Of a DNA stretch of 64,000 nt, positions 1-7,083 are shown piece after piece. The position numbers were made by a program, and so were the translations under genes. The stretch lies in the NCBI RefSeq assembly GCF_013408525.1, contig NZ_JACBZM010000001.1, positions 2,108,001 to 2,172,000 of the forward strand, written 5' to 3'. The DNA comes from Nocardioides aromaticivorans. Its GTDB lineage: Bacteria > Actinomycetota > Actinomycetes > Propionibacteriales > Nocardioidaceae. Numbering within the stretch: position 1 is the first letter of the stretch; each line of letters starts with the position of its first letter. The notes beneath the pieces were generated by a model. That model saw nothing but the letters and a program-made list of their open reading frames with translations. It made no database searches and was not told where the DNA came from.

Positions 1-369
1 GAGCAGCGGGTCGAGCCTCACCGGCCCGACGTGGCGCGGCTTCCAGTGCAGGATGAAGACGTGGACCAGCCACTCCACGACCGGCAGGATCGCCACCAGC
101 CCGACCGGCACGAGCAGCTCCCACCACGACCCGGCGCCGGCGAGGACCCGGCCGACCAGTGCGGCGACCAGGCAGGTGCCCAGCAGGTAGGGGCTCGGGT
201 GTCGCCAGAACTCGGCGAAGACCTCGCCCATCGCGAGGTTGGTACGACGCCCGGCGGCCCGGTCGCCGACGTACTTCCCGTCGAGCTTGCCGTCCAGCTT
301 CCCGTCCAGCCGCTGCTCGTCGGCGGCCACCTTGCGGGCCGCGAAGGCCTCGACCTCGCGGGGGCTCAC
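1..369 (-). CDS. Fatty acid hydroxylase / sterol desaturase-like membrane protein (3' part missing)
   Basis: The reading frame is open to the left edge, so only the N-terminal 123 residues are visible. It starts with GTG at 369, overlapping the stop of the upstream regulator by four bases (GTGA), which indicates translational coupling. The visible part has a charged N-terminus with a short repeat (LDGKLDGKLDGK), then two hydrophobic stretches and the segment EWLVHVFILHW. Such a membrane-edge histidine is typical of the first His box of the fatty acid hydroxylase superfamily, whose di-iron enzymes hydroxylate or desaturate lipids. The remaining His boxes would lie outside the window, so the family call rests on the N-terminal pattern alone. 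Coupling to a FadR-type regulator fits a lipid-related role. Confidence 0.6.
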   Translation of the reverse strand, partial: MSPREVEAFAARKVAADEQRLDGKLDGKLDGKYVGDRAAGRRTNLAMGEVFAEFWRHPSPYLLGTCLVAALVGRVLAGAGSWWELLVPVGLVAILPVVEWLVHVFILHWKPRHVGPVRLDPLL

Positions 370-1088
370 TGGTCCTCGCCCATCGCGTCGAAGGCGGCGA
401 GGAGCGCCTCGGCCGTCGGCGTCAGCACGCGTGCCGCGGCAGCGCGGGCCGTGGCGGCGTCGCCGGTGCGGACCGCGGCGGCGAGCATCCGGTAGGGCTC
501 GACCTGGCCGACCTCGGCGGCCAGCACGGCGGCCAACGCGGGCAGCGCCGGCTCGTAGGCGGTGCGCAGGCTGTTGAACATCAGCCGGAAGACGAGGGAG
601 TCGGCGCCGTCCACGAGCAGGTCCCAGTAGTCGAGCGCCAGCTCCTGCCACCGCACGGCGTCGTCAGCGGCGGCCAGGTCGTCGATCACCCGGTCGAGCT
701 GGGTGGCGAGCGCCGGGCCGCCCCGCTCGGCGGCCAGCGCGGCGATGCCGGGGCCGACCTCGGCGCGGGCCTCGATCACGCTGCGCGCGATGGAGGCGTC
801 GAGGCGCCCGCCCCTGACCAGCAGTCGGGGCAGGAGGTCGAGGCCGGCGGCGCGGCGGAAGTCGCGGACGGTGGTCGCGCCGCCGTGGCGCACCTCGACG
901 AGCCCGGTCTGGGCGACGCGCTGGAGCGCCTCGCGCACGGCCGGCCGGGAGATGCCGAGCACCTCGGCCAGCCGGCGCTCGCTGGGCAGGGGCTCGCCGA
1001 CGGCGAGCTCGCCGTCGAGGACGTCGTCGAGGACCTGGTCGAAGACCTCGTCGGCGACGGAGCGGCGGGTCACGGGTCGCAGTGCCAT
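366..1088 (-). CDS. GntR family transcriptional regulator, FadR (FCD) subfamily
   Basis: The 240-residue protein has an N-terminal winged helix-turn-helix (roughly residues 8-75; ELAVGEPLPSERRLAEVLG followed by SRPAVREALQR, the classic GntR recognition helix). An all-helical FCD ligand-binding domain fills the rest. I chose ATG at 1088 because the long upstream extension of the same frame runs antisense through the SURF1-like gene and is not GntR-like. FCD regulators bind organic acids or acyl-CoA-type ligands as dimers. The downstream gene overlaps by four bases and is probably co-transcribed. A matching operator lies 38 bases upstream of the start, so autoregulation is likely. The ligand cannot be told from the sequence. 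Confidence 0.9.
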   Translation of the reverse strand: MALRPVTRRSVADEVFDQVLDDVLDGELAVGEPLPSERRLAEVLGISRPAVREALQRVAQTGLVEVRHGGATTVRDFRRAAGLDLLPRLLVRGGRLDASIARSVIEARAEVGPGIAALAAERGGPALATQLDRVIDDLAAADDAVRWQELALDYWDLLVDGADSLVFRLMFNSLRTAYEPALPALAAVLAAEVGQVEPYRMLAAAVRTGDAATARAAAARVLTPTAEALLAAFDAMGEDQ

Positions 1089-1125
1089 GCCGACGACGGT
1101 AGGCCGAACCGGCTTGGTGGTCAAG

Positions 1126-1136
1126 TGGTCATACCA
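1126..1136. promoter_or_regulatory. FadR-type operator in the divergent GntR/SURF1 intergenic region
   Basis: TGGTCATACCA is a perfect TGGT-N3-ACCA inverted repeat, matching the known consensus TNGTNNNACNA for FadR-subfamily GntR regulators. It lies in the 100-base gap between the regulator start (1088) and the divergent SURF1-like start (1189). It could therefore control both directions; binding by the neighbouring regulator is inferred. Confidence 0.6.
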
Positions 1137-1188
1137 GTTTGATCGGCCCGATGACGCCTGTGCAGCACGCCGCTCGTACCCTGAATCC

Positions 1189-1986
1189 GTGGTGCGATGG
1201 TGGAGCGTTCGACTGTGGGGCGCCCATCTCCTCGCGCTCGTCTGCGTGGCCTTCGCGGCCGGCATGGGCGTGTGGCAGTACGACGCCTGGCAGGAGCGCC
1301 GCGCCGCCGAGCAGATGGACCTGACCGAGGCCTCCCCGGTGCCGATCACCGACGTGCTCGGCCCCGACGACCCGTTCCCCACCGCCGGCCTGGGCCGGCC
1401 GGTCGAGGTCCGCGGCACCTTCCTCGACGCCGGCACGGTGCTGGTCTCCGGCCGTGACGGCGCCGACGGCGAGGACGGCCGCTGGCTGGTGACCCCGCTC
1501 AGCGTCGGCGCCACCGACCAGCCCGCCGTGCCCGTGGTCCGCGGCTGGGTGCCCGCGGACACCACGATCGACGACGTCCCCCCGCCTCCGTCGGGCGAGA
1601 TCGAGCTCGTCGGCTGGCTGCAGCCCACCGAGGCGGCCGAGGACGGCGACACGGACCCCGAGCAGGGCGTCATCCCCCACCTGCGGGTGGCCGACCTGGT
1701 CCAGCTCCTCGACGGCCAGGACCTGTACGGCGCCTATGTCGTCGCCCGCGAGCCGCTCGCCGCCGACGCCGCGGCCGGCGTGGACGCCGCCACCCTCGAC
1801 CAGCTGCCGCCGGCCAGCCGGTTCACCGGCCTGCGCAACATCCTCTACGCGATCGAGTGGTGGGTGTTCGCCGCGTTCGCGGTCTTCCTGTGGTGGCGCC
1901 ATGTGCGCGACACCACGGCGGCCCCCCTGCCCGGGGAGCCCGCCGACGTGGACGACCCGGAGGGCGTCTCCCCATCGACGGCATAG
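1189..1986 (+). CDS. SURF1 family protein (cytochrome c oxidase assembly)
   Basis: The 265-residue protein has the SURF1 layout: one transmembrane helix near the N-terminus (about residues 8-26, starting WGAHLLALVCVAF and followed by GVWQYDAWQERR), a large extracytoplasmic domain, and a second helix near the C-terminus (IEWWVFAAFAVFLWWRHV). SURF1 proteins assist heme a handling and assembly of aa3-type cytochrome oxidase. The start is one of two consecutive GTG codons (1189 or 1192). The domain carries the expected pattern of ring-like beta strands with VRGWVP near the middle. It is divergent from the FadR-type regulator and precedes the DUF3817 gene by ten bases, so the two probably form an operon. 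Confidence 0.85.
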   Translation: MVRWWSVRLWGAHLLALVCVAFAAGMGVWQYDAWQERRAAEQMDLTEASPVPITDVLGPDDPFPTAGLGRPVEVRGTFLDAGTVLVSGRDGADGEDGRWLVTPLSVGATDQPAVPVVRGWVPADTTIDDVPPPPSGEIELVGWLQPTEAAEDGDTDPEQGVIPHLRVADLVQLLDGQDLYGAYVVAREPLAADAAAGVDAATLDQLPPASRFTGLRNILYAIEWWVFAAFAVFLWWRHVRDTTAAPLPGEPADVDDPEGVSPSTA

Positions 1987-1996
1987 GCTCGGAGCC

Positions 1997-2332
1997 GTGA
2001 CCAAGCTCTTCCACACCTATCGCGTGCTCGCGCTCGTGGTGGGTGTCCTCCTCGTGGTCGGCGCGCTCAGCTCCCTGTGCAAGTACCTCCTCGAGGACGG
2101 CAGCACCCTCCAGCAGCTGGGCGACGACCTCACGCTGATCTGGATCGTCCACGGCTGGGTCTACATCGTGTACGTCGTCGTGGCGTTCCTGCTGAGCCAG
2201 AAGGCCCGCTGGAGCCTCCCCCAGCTGGGGCTCATGCTCATCGCCGGGCTCATCCCCGGCCTGATCTTCTGGGTCGAGCACCGGGTGGTCGAGCGCCTGC
2301 GTGCCGACCACCCCGAGCTCGCCCGCGCCTGA
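1997..2332 (+). CDS. DUF3817 integral membrane protein
   Basis: This 111-residue protein has three predicted transmembrane segments (about residues 7-28, 47-66 and 76-95). It matches the small actinobacterial DUF3817 family in size and in the motifs HGWVYIVYVV and WSLPQLGLMLIAGLIPGLIFW. The function of the family is unknown. The start is GTG at 1997, eleven bases after the SURF1-like stop, so the two are likely co-transcribed. Related domains occur fused to or beside membrane lipid or respiratory genes in actinobacteria, but nothing here fixes the role. Confidence 0.8.
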   Translation: MTKLFHTYRVLALVVGVLLVVGALSSLCKYLLEDGSTLQQLGDDLTLIWIVHGWVYIVYVVVAFLLSQKARWSLPQLGLMLIAGLIPGLIFWVEHRVVERLRADHPELARA

Positions 2333-2342
2333 TGCCCGCCGA

Positions 2343-2370
2343 CGAAATTGATTGACGTCAATCAATTTCG
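2343..2370. repeat. Perfect 28-bp AT-rich palindrome (operator-like)
   Basis: The half-site CGAAATTGATTGAC is followed directly by its exact complement, with no loop, ten bases after the DUF3817 stop codon. It is strikingly AT-rich in GC-rich surroundings. A perfect, loop-free dyad of this length looks like an operator for a dimeric or tetrameric repressor (TetR or MerR type) more than a terminator. No recognisable regulated gene follows immediately; the next genes are the leftward DLW-39 gene ending at 2540 and the rightward PPIase gene at 2790. Confidence 0.6.
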
Positions 2371-2539
2371 CCGGCGGCCCCTGCCACGCTGACCGAGGCC
2401 TGTGGAAGCGGTCGGCGGCGGCCGGCTGCGCCGTGACACGCCGTTGTCGGTGCTCGACGCCCGGTCGCTGCTGGAGCAGCACGCGGCGGCCGCGAAGTCG
2501 GTGGCCTCGCGACCCGCCGCGTGAGCTGGTCCGCCCTTC

Positions 2540-2659
2540 TCAGGCCTCGTCGGCCGACTGCCAGACCGGCTCGCTCCCGCCGCCCTGCAGCTTCTTCGCG
2601 ATCGCGGCGACGGCCACGCCGAGCCCGGCCAGCACCAGCAGCTTCTTCAACGTCCTCAT
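2540..2659 (-). CDS. DLW-39 family mini-protein
   Basis: A 39-residue protein starting MRTLKKLLVLAG, with one hydrophobic helix and the C-terminal end PVWQSADEA. Actinobacteria encode a family of exactly 39-residue proteins with this layout and a conserved D-L-W-like motif near the C-terminus, named DLW-39, usually near gyrA and the cyclophilin gene. Here the motif reads PVW. The start is ATG at 2659 with a strong upstream ribosome site (GAGGAGGAG). The size, the position beside the PPIase gene and the ribosome site make it real despite its length. The function is unknown. Confidence 0.75.
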   Translation of the reverse strand: MRTLKKLLVLAGLGVAVAAIAKKLQGGGSEPVWQSADEA

Positions 2660-2789
2660 CCCAGTCTCCTCCTCGATCGGTGTCGACCCCAGCATGGTCC
2701 ACGCCCCCAATGGCCGCCTCGTAGGATCGTCAGCGTTGCCGGCCACCGATGACCGGCGAGACACGAACCAGCCAGAGACGAGGCACCCC

Positions 2790-3326
2790 ATGGCAGACCA
2801 GGCCGTCCTGAAGACGAACAAGGGCGACATCACGATCAACCTGTTCCCGAACCACGCGCCGCTGACGGTCGCCAGCTTCGCCGGCCTCGCCACCGGCAAC
2901 CCGGTCGAGGTCTCGGCCGACGGCCCCTACACCCCCGACCGCCGCGGTGGCTCCACCGGCGAGGGCCCGTTCTACGACGGCCTCACCTTCCACCGGATCA
3001 TCCCCGGCTTCATGATCCAGGGCGGCTGCCCCGACGGCATCGGCACGGGCGGCCCGGGCTACCAGTTCAAGGACGAGCCGCACCCCGAGCTCACCTTCGA
3101 CAAGCCCTACCTGCTCGCGATGGCCAATGCCGGCCCGGGCACCAACGGCTCGCAGTTCTTCATCACCGTCGGCCCGACCACGTGGCTGAACTTCAAGCAC
3201 ACGATCTTCGGCGAGGTCGCCGACCAGGCCGGCCGCGACGTCGTCGACGCGATCGCCGCCGTCCCGACCGGCCGCAACGACAAGCCGGTCGAGCCGGTCG
3301 TCATCGAGTCCGTCACCATCAGCTGA
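2790..3326 (+). CDS. Peptidyl-prolyl cis-trans isomerase, cyclophilin type
   Basis: The 178-residue protein is a single cyclophilin domain. Visible motifs are FHRIIPGFMIQGG (catalytic Arg and Phe), GTNGSQFFITVG and the C-terminal VVIESVTIS strand. There is no signal peptide, so it acts in the cytoplasm, accelerating proline isomerisation during protein folding. The length is typical of the short actinobacterial PpiA-like enzyme. The start is ATG at 2790. It lies 25 bases ahead of the rhomboid protease gene, probably in the same transcript, which is the usual actinobacterial arrangement near the origin. Confidence 0.95.
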   Translation: MADQAVLKTNKGDITINLFPNHAPLTVASFAGLATGNPVEVSADGPYTPDRRGGSTGEGPFYDGLTFHRIIPGFMIQGGCPDGIGTGGPGYQFKDEPHPELTFDKPYLLAMANAGPGTNGSQFFITVGPTTWLNFKHTIFGEVADQAGRDVVDAIAAVPTGRNDKPVEPVVIESVTIS

Positions 3327-3351
3327 CCGCACCGGATCGAAGACAACGCGC

Positions 3352-4272
3352 ATGACCAACCCTCCGGTCGGGGTGCCGACCTGCTACCGGCACCCCGACC
3401 GCGAGACCTGGATCCGCTGCCAGCGCTGCGAGAAGCCGATCTGCCCCGACTGCATGCGCGAGGCGGCGGTGGGCTTCCAGTGCCCCTCCTGCGTCGCCGA
3501 GGGTCAGAAGTCGGTGCGCCAGCCGACCGCGGCGTACGGCGGCACGCCCTCCAGCAACCCGGCGCTCACCTCGATCGTCCTCATCGCGACCAACGTCCTG
3601 GTGTGGATCCTGGTGACCGCGACCGGGCGCTACTCCAGCGCCCTCTTCGACTGGTTCGCGCTGAGCCCGCGGGGCGCGTGCCGCGAGGGCGACAGCTACT
3701 ACCCGTTCATCACGGACGCGGCGACCTGCAACGCAGGCGCGTCGGCGCGGTGGGTCGACGGCGTCAGCGACGGCGCCTACTGGCAGCTGGTCACCAGCAT
3801 GTTCACCCACGTCGAGCCGTGGCACATCGGCTTCAACATGCTCGCCCTGTGGGTGCTGGGACCACAGCTCGAGCGCGTCGTCGGGCGCGCGCGCTTCCTC
3901 GCGATCTACTTCCTCGGCGGCCTCGCCGGATCCGCGGCCGTCTACTGGCTCGCGGCCGAGCAGGGGACGACGATCGGCGCCTCCGGTGCGATCTTCGGCC
4001 TGATGGGAGCCCTGGTCGTGATCGGCCTGAAGATCGGCTCCAACCTGCAGGACCTGCTGATCTGGGTCGGCATCAACGTCGCGCTGACCTTCACGCTCTC
4101 CAACATCTCCTGGCAGGGCCACTTCGGCGGCCTCGCCGGCGGCGCCGCCGTCACGGCGCTGATCGTGTTCGCGCCGCGCAGTCGGCGCGCGACGCTGCAG
4201 GCCGTGGGGCTCGGTCTCTTCGCCCTCCTGATCGTGCTGGCGGTCCTCGCCCGCACGGTGGTGCTCGCCTGA
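3352..4272 (+). CDS. Rhomboid family intramembrane serine protease with N-terminal zinc finger
   Basis: The 306-residue protein begins with a B-box-like zinc-binding segment: CYRHPDRETWIRCQRCEKPI, then CPDC and CPSC (residues about 10-45). A six-helix rhomboid domain follows. The catalytic serine is in TIGASGAIFG (about residue 212) and the catalytic histidine in WQGHFGGLAGG (about residue 259), so the protease should be active. Rhomboids cleave transmembrane segments inside the membrane. It follows the PPIase gene and ends at a strong bidirectional hairpin. The zinc-finger fusion is common in actinobacterial rhomboids. Confidence 0.95.
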   Translation: MTNPPVGVPTCYRHPDRETWIRCQRCEKPICPDCMREAAVGFQCPSCVAEGQKSVRQPTAAYGGTPSSNPALTSIVLIATNVLVWILVTATGRYSSALFDWFALSPRGACREGDSYYPFITDAATCNAGASARWVDGVSDGAYWQLVTSMFTHVEPWHIGFNMLALWVLGPQLERVVGRARFLAIYFLGGLAGSAAVYWLAAEQGTTIGASGAIFGLMGALVVIGLKIGSNLQDLLIWVGINVALTFTLSNISWQGHFGGLAGGAAVTALIVFAPRSRRATLQAVGLGLFALLIVLAVLARTVVLA

Positions 4273-4318
4273 TATCCCCAGCTTTATCCACCGGTGTGGA
4301 TGAATGACACCGATGTAG

Positions 4319-4338
4319 TTCTCCCCAACTGGGGAGAA
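4319..4338. terminator. Bidirectional terminator hairpin between rhomboid gene and vanX
   Basis: TTCTCCCC-AACT-GGGGAGAA forms a perfect 8-bp stem with a 4-base loop between two convergent genes. A second small dyad, ATCCAC-CGGT-GTGGAT (4286-4301), lies just upstream. Their position between converging stop codons supports a terminator role for both directions. Confidence 0.7.
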
Positions 4339-4354
4339 AGCTGTGGAGAAGGCC

Positions 4355-4963
4355 TCAGGCGACCGTGAAGTCGAAGTACGTGTCCGGGTACGGCTCGTCG
4401 CGCAGCGTGTAGTGCCACCACTCGCAGTCGAAGCGCTCGAAGCCGCTCGCCTCCATCACCGTGCACAGCTGGTCGCGGTGCCACGCCTCCTCGGCCGTGA
4501 TGCCCGCGGCCCCGTGGTGCGAGACCGGGTCCATCAGGTCGTGGTCGCCGCCCATCGCGGCCAGCTCGCCGGTGTCGAGGTGGAACAGGGTCAGGTCGAC
4601 GGTGCTGCCGCGGCTGTGGCCGGAGCGCCGGGCCACGTACCCGAGCTCGATCATCTCCGGGCGCTCGAGGCGCGGGTAGTGCCGCGGCTTCGTGCGGCCG
4701 TCGTCGGGCTGCTCCGACCACGCCACGAACCGGTCCACCGCGCGCTGCGGCCGGTAGCCGTCCCACAGCAGCAGCCCGAAGCCGCGCGCCGCCGCCTCGT
4801 CACGGGCCACCCGCAGCGCCGCGCACAGCGCCCGGGTGCCGATGATCCGGTTGGCGAGGTAGCCGTCGACCGGCGTGCCGGTGAAGTTGTCCCAGGTCGC
4901 GTACTTCGCGTCCCAGCGGACGCCGGGCACGAGGTCGTCGACGTACACGAAGTCGGCGCTCAT
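4355..4963 (-). CDS. vanX: D-alanyl-D-alanine dipeptidase VanX
   Basis: The 202-residue cytoplasmic zinc enzyme hydrolyses D-Ala-D-Ala, removing the normal peptidoglycan precursor so that D-Ala-D-Lac prevails. The zinc motifs are visible: SGHSRGSTVDLTLF (His and Asp ligands, the SxHxxGxAxD motif) and FDCEWWHYTL (catalytic Glu and third ligand His). The length is that of known VanX proteins. The start ATG at 4963 overlaps the VanA stop by four bases, so the three van genes form one coupled operon. No signal peptide is present, as expected. Confidence 0.93.
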   Translation of the reverse strand: MSADFVYVDDLVPGVRWDAKYATWDNFTGTPVDGYLANRIIGTRALCAALRVARDEAAARGFGLLLWDGYRPQRAVDRFVAWSEQPDDGRTKPRHYPRLERPEMIELGYVARRSGHSRGSTVDLTLFHLDTGELAAMGGDHDLMDPVSHHGAAGITAEEAWHRDQLCTVMEASGFERFDCEWWHYTLRDEPYPDTYFDFTVA

Positions 4964-6012
4964 CGCCCCGCCCGGGCCAGGGTCAGCTCGACCAGCCGGT
5001 CGAGCACCGCCGGCAGCGGCAGGCCCGCCGCCGCCATCATCCGCGGGTACCGGCTGTACGACGTCAGGCCGGGCATCGTGTTGACCTCGTTGAGCACGAC
5101 CTCGCCACCCGGCGTGAGGAACAGGTCGACCCGGGCCAGGCCGGAGCACCCCAGGGCGCGGTAGACCGCGACCGCGACCTCCTGCACCCGGCGCCGGTCG
5201 GAGGCCGGGATGTCCGCGGGGACGACGAAGGTCGCGTTCTCCGAGCCGGACTCGGGGGTCGCCTCCTGGTGGATCCGGAAGAAGCCGTGGGACAGGGCGA
5301 CCCGGTCCACCTCGCCCACCAGCAGGTCGGCGCCGTCGCCCAGCACCGCACAGCCGATCTCGCTGCCGGCGACGGCGCCCTCGACGAGCACCTTGGCGTC
5401 GTACACGCGGGCGGTGGCGAGGGCCGCGGCGAGCTCCTCGGGACCGGTCACCTTGCTGACCCCGAAGGAGGAGCCGGAGCGCGCCGGCTTCACGAAGACG
5501 GGATAGCCGAGCTCGGCCGGGTCGAGCTCCTCGTCGCTGAGGACGACCCGGAAGTCCGGGGTGGCGATCCCCGCGGTGCGCACGAGCGTGTACGCGAGCG
5601 CCTTGTCCATGCAGGCCGCCGAACTGGGCACGTCGCAACCGGCGTACGGGATGCCGGCGAGCTCGAGCAGGCCCTGCACCGCCCCGTCCTCACCGAGCCG
5701 GCCGTGCAGCACCGGCAGCACGAGGTCGAGGTGGACGGTCCGCACCCCGTCCCCGGACGGTACGACGAGCCCGTGCACGGCGCGGTCGGGCGCCACGAAC
5801 GCCGGCCGGCCGCCGGAGCCGTTCCAGTCGGCGTCGGGCCCGTCGCACAGGCGCCACTGCCCGTCGCGGGTGATCCCGACCCAGTGCACCCGGTAGCGGT
5901 CCGGGTCGAGGCTGCGGGCGACCTCCCGGGCCGACTTCACGGAGACGTCGTGCTCCTCGCCGATCCCGCCGAACAGGACCCCCACCGCGAGCCGCTCCTC
6001 ACGCCCGGCCAC
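4960..6012 (-). CDS. vanA: D-alanine--D-lactate ligase VanA
   Basis: The 350-residue ATP-grasp enzyme joins D-Ala to D-lactate, giving the depsipeptide end that glycopeptide antibiotics bind poorly. The N-terminus has GVLFGGIGEEHDVS, typical of Ddl-type ligases. The omega-loop HGFFRIHQEATP followed by SGSENA is the mark of the VanA/VanB D-lactate-using branch rather than an ordinary Ddl. ATP-grasp metal-binding residues are in ARVDLFLTPGG and LNEVNTMPGLT. The start at 6012 overlaps the vanH end by 14 bases and the stop overlaps vanX. The lineage (vanA, vanB or an actinobacterial branch) needs a phylogeny. Confidence 0.92.
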   Translation of the reverse strand: MAGREERLAVGVLFGGIGEEHDVSVKSAREVARSLDPDRYRVHWVGITRDGQWRLCDGPDADWNGSGGRPAFVAPDRAVHGLVVPSGDGVRTVHLDLVLPVLHGRLGEDGAVQGLLELAGIPYAGCDVPSSAACMDKALAYTLVRTAGIATPDFRVVLSDEELDPAELGYPVFVKPARSGSSFGVSKVTGPEELAAALATARVYDAKVLVEGAVAGSEIGCAVLGDGADLLVGEVDRVALSHGFFRIHQEATPESGSENATFVVPADIPASDRRRVQEVAVAVYRALGCSGLARVDLFLTPGGEVVLNEVNTMPGLTSYSRYPRMMAAAGLPLPAVLDRLVELTLARAGR

Positions 6013-7009
6013 GGCTGCTCCTCCGCTCGAAGTCGAGGCAGGTCGCGAGGGTCTGCTCGACCGTGTCGGCGAGCGCGTGGTCGGTGTGGAAGGCGGTGTG
6101 CGGGCTGATCACCACGTTCGGCATCTCCTGCAGCCGGGCGAGGGCCGGGTGGTCGAGCGGGCCGGTGCCGTGGTCGGCGTAGAAGATCCCGCGCTCGCCC
6201 TCGACGACGTCGAGCGCTGCCGCGGCCAGGTGGCCGTCCTCGAGCGCCGCGACCAGGGCGGCCGTGTCGACCAGCGCACCGCGCCCGGTGTTGACGAGCA
6301 CCGCGCCCGGCCTCATCCGGGCGATCCGGCCCGCGTCGAGCAGGTGGCGGGAGTCGCGGTCCAGCGGCGTGTGGAGGGTGACGACGTCGCTGCCGCGGAG
6401 CAGCTCGTCGAGCGGCACGTGGCCGGCGCCCGGGCGCTTGTCGTGGGTGAGGACCCGGGCACCGAAGGCGTGCAACCGGGTGACGACGGCCGAGCCGATC
6501 CGGCCCGTGCCGACCACGCCGACCGTGAGGTCGCGCAGCTCCCGGCCGCGCTCGTCGGCGAGCCGGTAGTCGTGCAGGTCGGCCCGGCGCACCATCGACT
6601 TCGCGTGCCGCAGGGCCATCAGCACCAGCATCAGGGTGAAGTCCGCGACGCTGTCGGGGGAGTAGCGGACGGTCGCGACCTCGATGCCGAGGCGGGCGGC
6701 GTACGCGCGGTCGATGTGGTCGTCGCCGATGCTGCGGGTCGAGAGGTGCTCGACGCCCGCGCGGCGCAGCGCCCGCAGCGTGGTGCGGGTGACGTCGTAC
6801 CGGTGCCCGACGCTGACGCACCTGCTGCCGCGCGCGAGCTCGGCGGTGTCCTCCATGACCGGCAGCGCGCTGATCGCGGTGCGGATGCCGAGACGCGACG
6901 AGGCCGCCCGGAACAGGGCGGCCTCGTCGGGGTCACAGCCGTAGATCGTGATCGTCGTCGGGAGCGCCGGGGAGACGGCGCGCTGGTCTGCTGCGGGGCT
7001 GGAGCGCAT
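5999..7009 (-). CDS. vanH: D-lactate dehydrogenase VanH
   Basis: The 336-residue D-isomer-specific 2-hydroxyacid dehydrogenase reduces pyruvate to D-lactate for the adjacent ligase. The Rossmann motif GVVGTGRIGSAV is at about residues 164-175. Catalytic-region motifs VNTGRGALVD and the late ISPHTAFHTD (catalytic His) are intact. The N-terminal SVGHRYDVT and STRSIGDDHID are typical of VanH/LdhD. It is the first gene of vanHAX. The first about 18 residues are poorly conserved, so the true start could be slightly downstream. No vanR or vanS lies next to it in this window. Confidence 0.92.
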   Translation of the reverse strand: MRSSPAADQRAVSPALPTTITIYGCDPDEAALFRAASSRLGIRTAISALPVMEDTAELARGSRCVSVGHRYDVTRTTLRALRRAGVEHLSTRSIGDDHIDRAYAARLGIEVATVRYSPDSVADFTLMLVLMALRHAKSMVRRADLHDYRLADERGRELRDLTVGVVGTGRIGSAVVTRLHAFGARVLTHDKRPGAGHVPLDELLRGSDVVTLHTPLDRDSRHLLDAGRIARMRPGAVLVNTGRGALVDTAALVAALEDGHLAAAALDVVEGERGIFYADHGTGPLDHPALARLQEMPNVVISPHTAFHTDHALADTVEQTLATCLDFERRSSRGRA

Positions 7010-7083
7010 GGGCCCCAGTCAAGGCAGGACGACGTTGCCGGCCCGTATGCGTTTTCCGATACGCGCGCGATATGCGCGCGCCG
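7010..7083 (-). promoter_or_regulatory. Short intergenic region ahead of vanH with two inverted repeats
   Basis: The 74 bases between crgA and vanH hold the inverted repeat CGTAT-N10-ATACG and, next to it, the alternating purine-pyrimidine near-palindrome CGCGCGATATGCGCGCG. No good -10/-35 pair is obvious. These dyads could be an operator for the van operon, a weak terminator after crgA, or both. Without a van promoter here the operon would depend on read-through from crgA. Confidence 0.4.

Noticed and set aside
1089..1673. Long N-terminal extension of the FadR-like frame.
   Set aside because: The extension is antisense to the SURF1-like gene and has low-complexity Ser/Thr/Arg composition typical of shadow frames in GC-rich DNA.
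2402..2524. A 40-codon GTG-started frame after the 28-bp palindrome, ending AAAAKSVASRPAA.
   Set aside because: It has no ribosome site, no recognised similarity and a stop just upstream. It may be the remnant of a lost gene but cannot be supported as a gene.
4355..5638. Extended frame of vanX reaching into vanA.
   Set aside because: The extra part is Arg/Gly/Ala-rich antisense-like shadow; VanX family length and the four-base overlap fix the start at 4963.
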